A stretch of 10,238 nt of DNA from Obelidium mucronatum (Eukaryota > Chytridiomycota > Chytridiomycetes > Chytridiales > Chytriomycetaceae): positions 1-10,238 of the forward strand of contig JAIVFH010000688.1 of the NCBI GenBank assembly GCA_025765595.1. The letters are read 5' to 3'. Below are positions 8,962 to 10,238 of the stretch, in pieces. The notes beneath the pieces are model-generated. The model was given only the letters and a program-made list of their open reading frames with translations. It searched no databases and had not been told where the DNA came from. Made by a program: the position numbers and the translations under genes. How positions within the stretch are numbered: the first letter of the stretch is position 1; every line of letters starts with the position of its first letter.

Positions 8962-9548
8962 GCAAGTCAGGGTTCTGTGTTGCATCTTATAAGATTGACA
9001 GGTGCCAAAAACAGCAAACTATAAAAAACAACTCTTTTTTTTTTGGAGCCAGAGCGGCCTTTGAAATAAAGCCCGCTGTCAAAAAATAAAATTTTTTGTC
9101 TTGACAAACTGATTACCATAACAGATGTCCGCCTGCCCGTTTCTTTTGTTTTGGCTGCTTTGAGGCATCTCAAAAATGGGGAAAAGTCTGAGCAAGGCTT
9201 CTTCAAAGTTTGGAAGAGATGCGAGCCAGGTGGAGTGTGTGAAAGCTAGAAAAGGAAATTCAAAACAAAAGGCTCTTGCCAGCTTCACGCAAGAAGTCAG
9301 TGTGCTAGCGTGGCGCCGTTAGCGCGCCTATGTTGGCGGAAATTCTGCGCACAATACGAGAAGAAAAAAGAGGTTGCCGATTTCTGACAGAAACCATGTG
9401 TGTAGAGGAGTTTTTTGTAGAGTTTTTATTTTATTTTTTTTGGCGCAGCACTTGCCGCAATTTTTGAAAGCAACAGTGACAGTTTCCATGGAGCACAAGA
9501 GAAGACATATGTGGGACGAGTCTTGGAGATTTTGTGTGAAGCAGCAAA

Positions 9549-9668
9549 AAAACTACAGCACACTGTATTCCCGCGTGGTCTCCCACCGCAGTACTGACAA
9601 TGCCATCACCAGCTTAACTTCGGAGATCGGACGGGATCCGGTGCTTTTTGGTGTGTATGGCCGTAGTT
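9549..9668 (-). rRNA. 5S ribosomal RNA, copy 14 (last complete copy)
   Basis: Same sequence as copy 1. T7 terminator at 9546..9552 and TATA-like element at 9693..9698. A 15th gene would begin about 18 bases beyond the end of the window. Confidence 0.97.
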
Positions 9669-10238
9669 GCAAGTCAGGGTTCTGTGTTGCATCTTATAAG
9701 ATTGACAGGTGCCAAAAACAGCAAACTATAAAAAACAACTCTTTTTTTTTTGGAGCCAGAGCGGCCTTTGAAATAAAGCCCGCTGTCAAAAAATAAAATT
9801 TTTTGTCTTGACAAACTGATTACCATAACAGATGTCCGCCTGCCCGTTTCTTTTGTTTTGGCTGCTTTGAGGCATCTCAAAAATGGGGAAAAGTCTGAGC
9901 AAGGCTTCTTCAAAGTTTGGAAGAGATGCGAGCCAGGTGGAGTGTGTGAAAGCTAGAAAAGGAAATTCAAAACAAAAGGCTCTTGCCAGCTTCACGCAAG
10001 AAGTCAGTGTGCTAGCGTGGGCGCCGTTAGCGCGCCCTATGTTGGCGGAAATTCTGCGCACAATACGAGAAGAAAAAAGAGGTTGCCGATTTCTGACAGA
10101 AACCATGTGTGTAGAGGAGTTTTTTGTAGAGTTTTTATTTTATTTTTTTGGCGCAGCACTTGCCGCAATTTTTGAAAGCAACAGTGACAGTTTCCATGGA
10201 GCACAAGAGAAGACATTGTGGGACGAGTTTGGAGATTT
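9669..10238. other. right-edge partial spacer (unit cut by window end)
   Basis: This is the spacer of the last unit, lacking only its final bases before the next 5S gene. Up to about 10018 it agrees with inner units. After that it has an extra G (10019..10021), an extra C (10035..10037), a T7 instead of T8 run (10143..10149), a two-base loss that turns CATATG into CATTG near 10214..10218, and a lost C near 10227. All are indels, none a substitution, and all lie in the last 220 bases. No gene is seen. Confidence 0.9.

Larger units (their letters stand above)
1..10238. repeat. 5S rDNA tandem array, 707-bp unit
   Basis: The whole window is head-to-tail copies of one 707-bp unit. Landmarks such as the seven-base A run at 355, 1062, 1769 and so on to 9546 recur at exactly 707-bp steps through 14 copies. 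Each unit is a 120-nt 5S rRNA gene on the minus strand plus a 587-bp spacer. The inner units showed no substitution or indel on visual comparison. The left edge starts and the right edge stops inside the unit, so the array extends beyond the window on both sides. Such arrays are a usual arrangement of nuclear 5S genes and are kept uniform by unequal exchange and gene conversion; identical assembled copies may also partly reflect consensus building. No other gene family interrupts the array. Confidence 0.98.

Noticed and set aside
9786..10106. 106-codon minus-strand open frame at the right edge
   Set aside because: It is an extension of the 69-codon frame created by edge indels at 10019..10037, probably sequence errors.
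1..10238. CRISPR array or transposon-derived repeat
   Set aside because: The period is 707 bp with no variable spacers, no terminal inverted repeats and no transposase; the unit is fully explained as 5S rDNA.

Overview
The window is one uninterrupted tandem array with a 707-bp period (about 14.5 units). Each unit carries one 5S ribosomal RNA gene on the minus strand and a 587-bp spacer. The 5S genes are of the eukaryotic type. They contain an RNA polymerase III internal control region (box A, intermediate element, box C), have a TATA-like element at -30, and end in a run of seven T. The sequence is therefore nuclear DNA of a eukaryote, not bacterial. The exact group cannot be read from one 5S gene; parts of the 3' half, such as the GTGGGAGACCAC hairpin, look reminiscent of fungal or protist 5S to me, but this is only an impression.

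Layout: 1..357 is a partial spacer at the left edge. Then come 14 complete 5S genes (358..477 and every 707 bp to 9549..9668) separated by 13 spacers of 587 bp. The right edge, 9669..10238, is a nearly complete spacer that stops about 18 bp short of where the 15th gene should begin. No difference between the inner units was found by eye, including the length of a T10 homopolymer. The only differences are a few single- or double-base indels in the outermost partial units, which look like contig-end consensus errors.

I see no protein-coding gene. The repeated open frames begin at non-ATG codons, and the longest runs antisense through the 5S gene. The spacer does hold structure that the 5S gene does not explain. 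On the minus strand, upstream of the next 5S gene, there are three hairpins, a GTAATC donor-like site and an Sm-like AUUUUUUGA between the second and third hairpin. That order resembles a spliced-leader or small nuclear RNA. Linked 5S/spliced-leader repeats are known in several eukaryotic groups, so this is the most interesting candidate here, but it matches no leader or snRNA that I recognise and is offered with low confidence.
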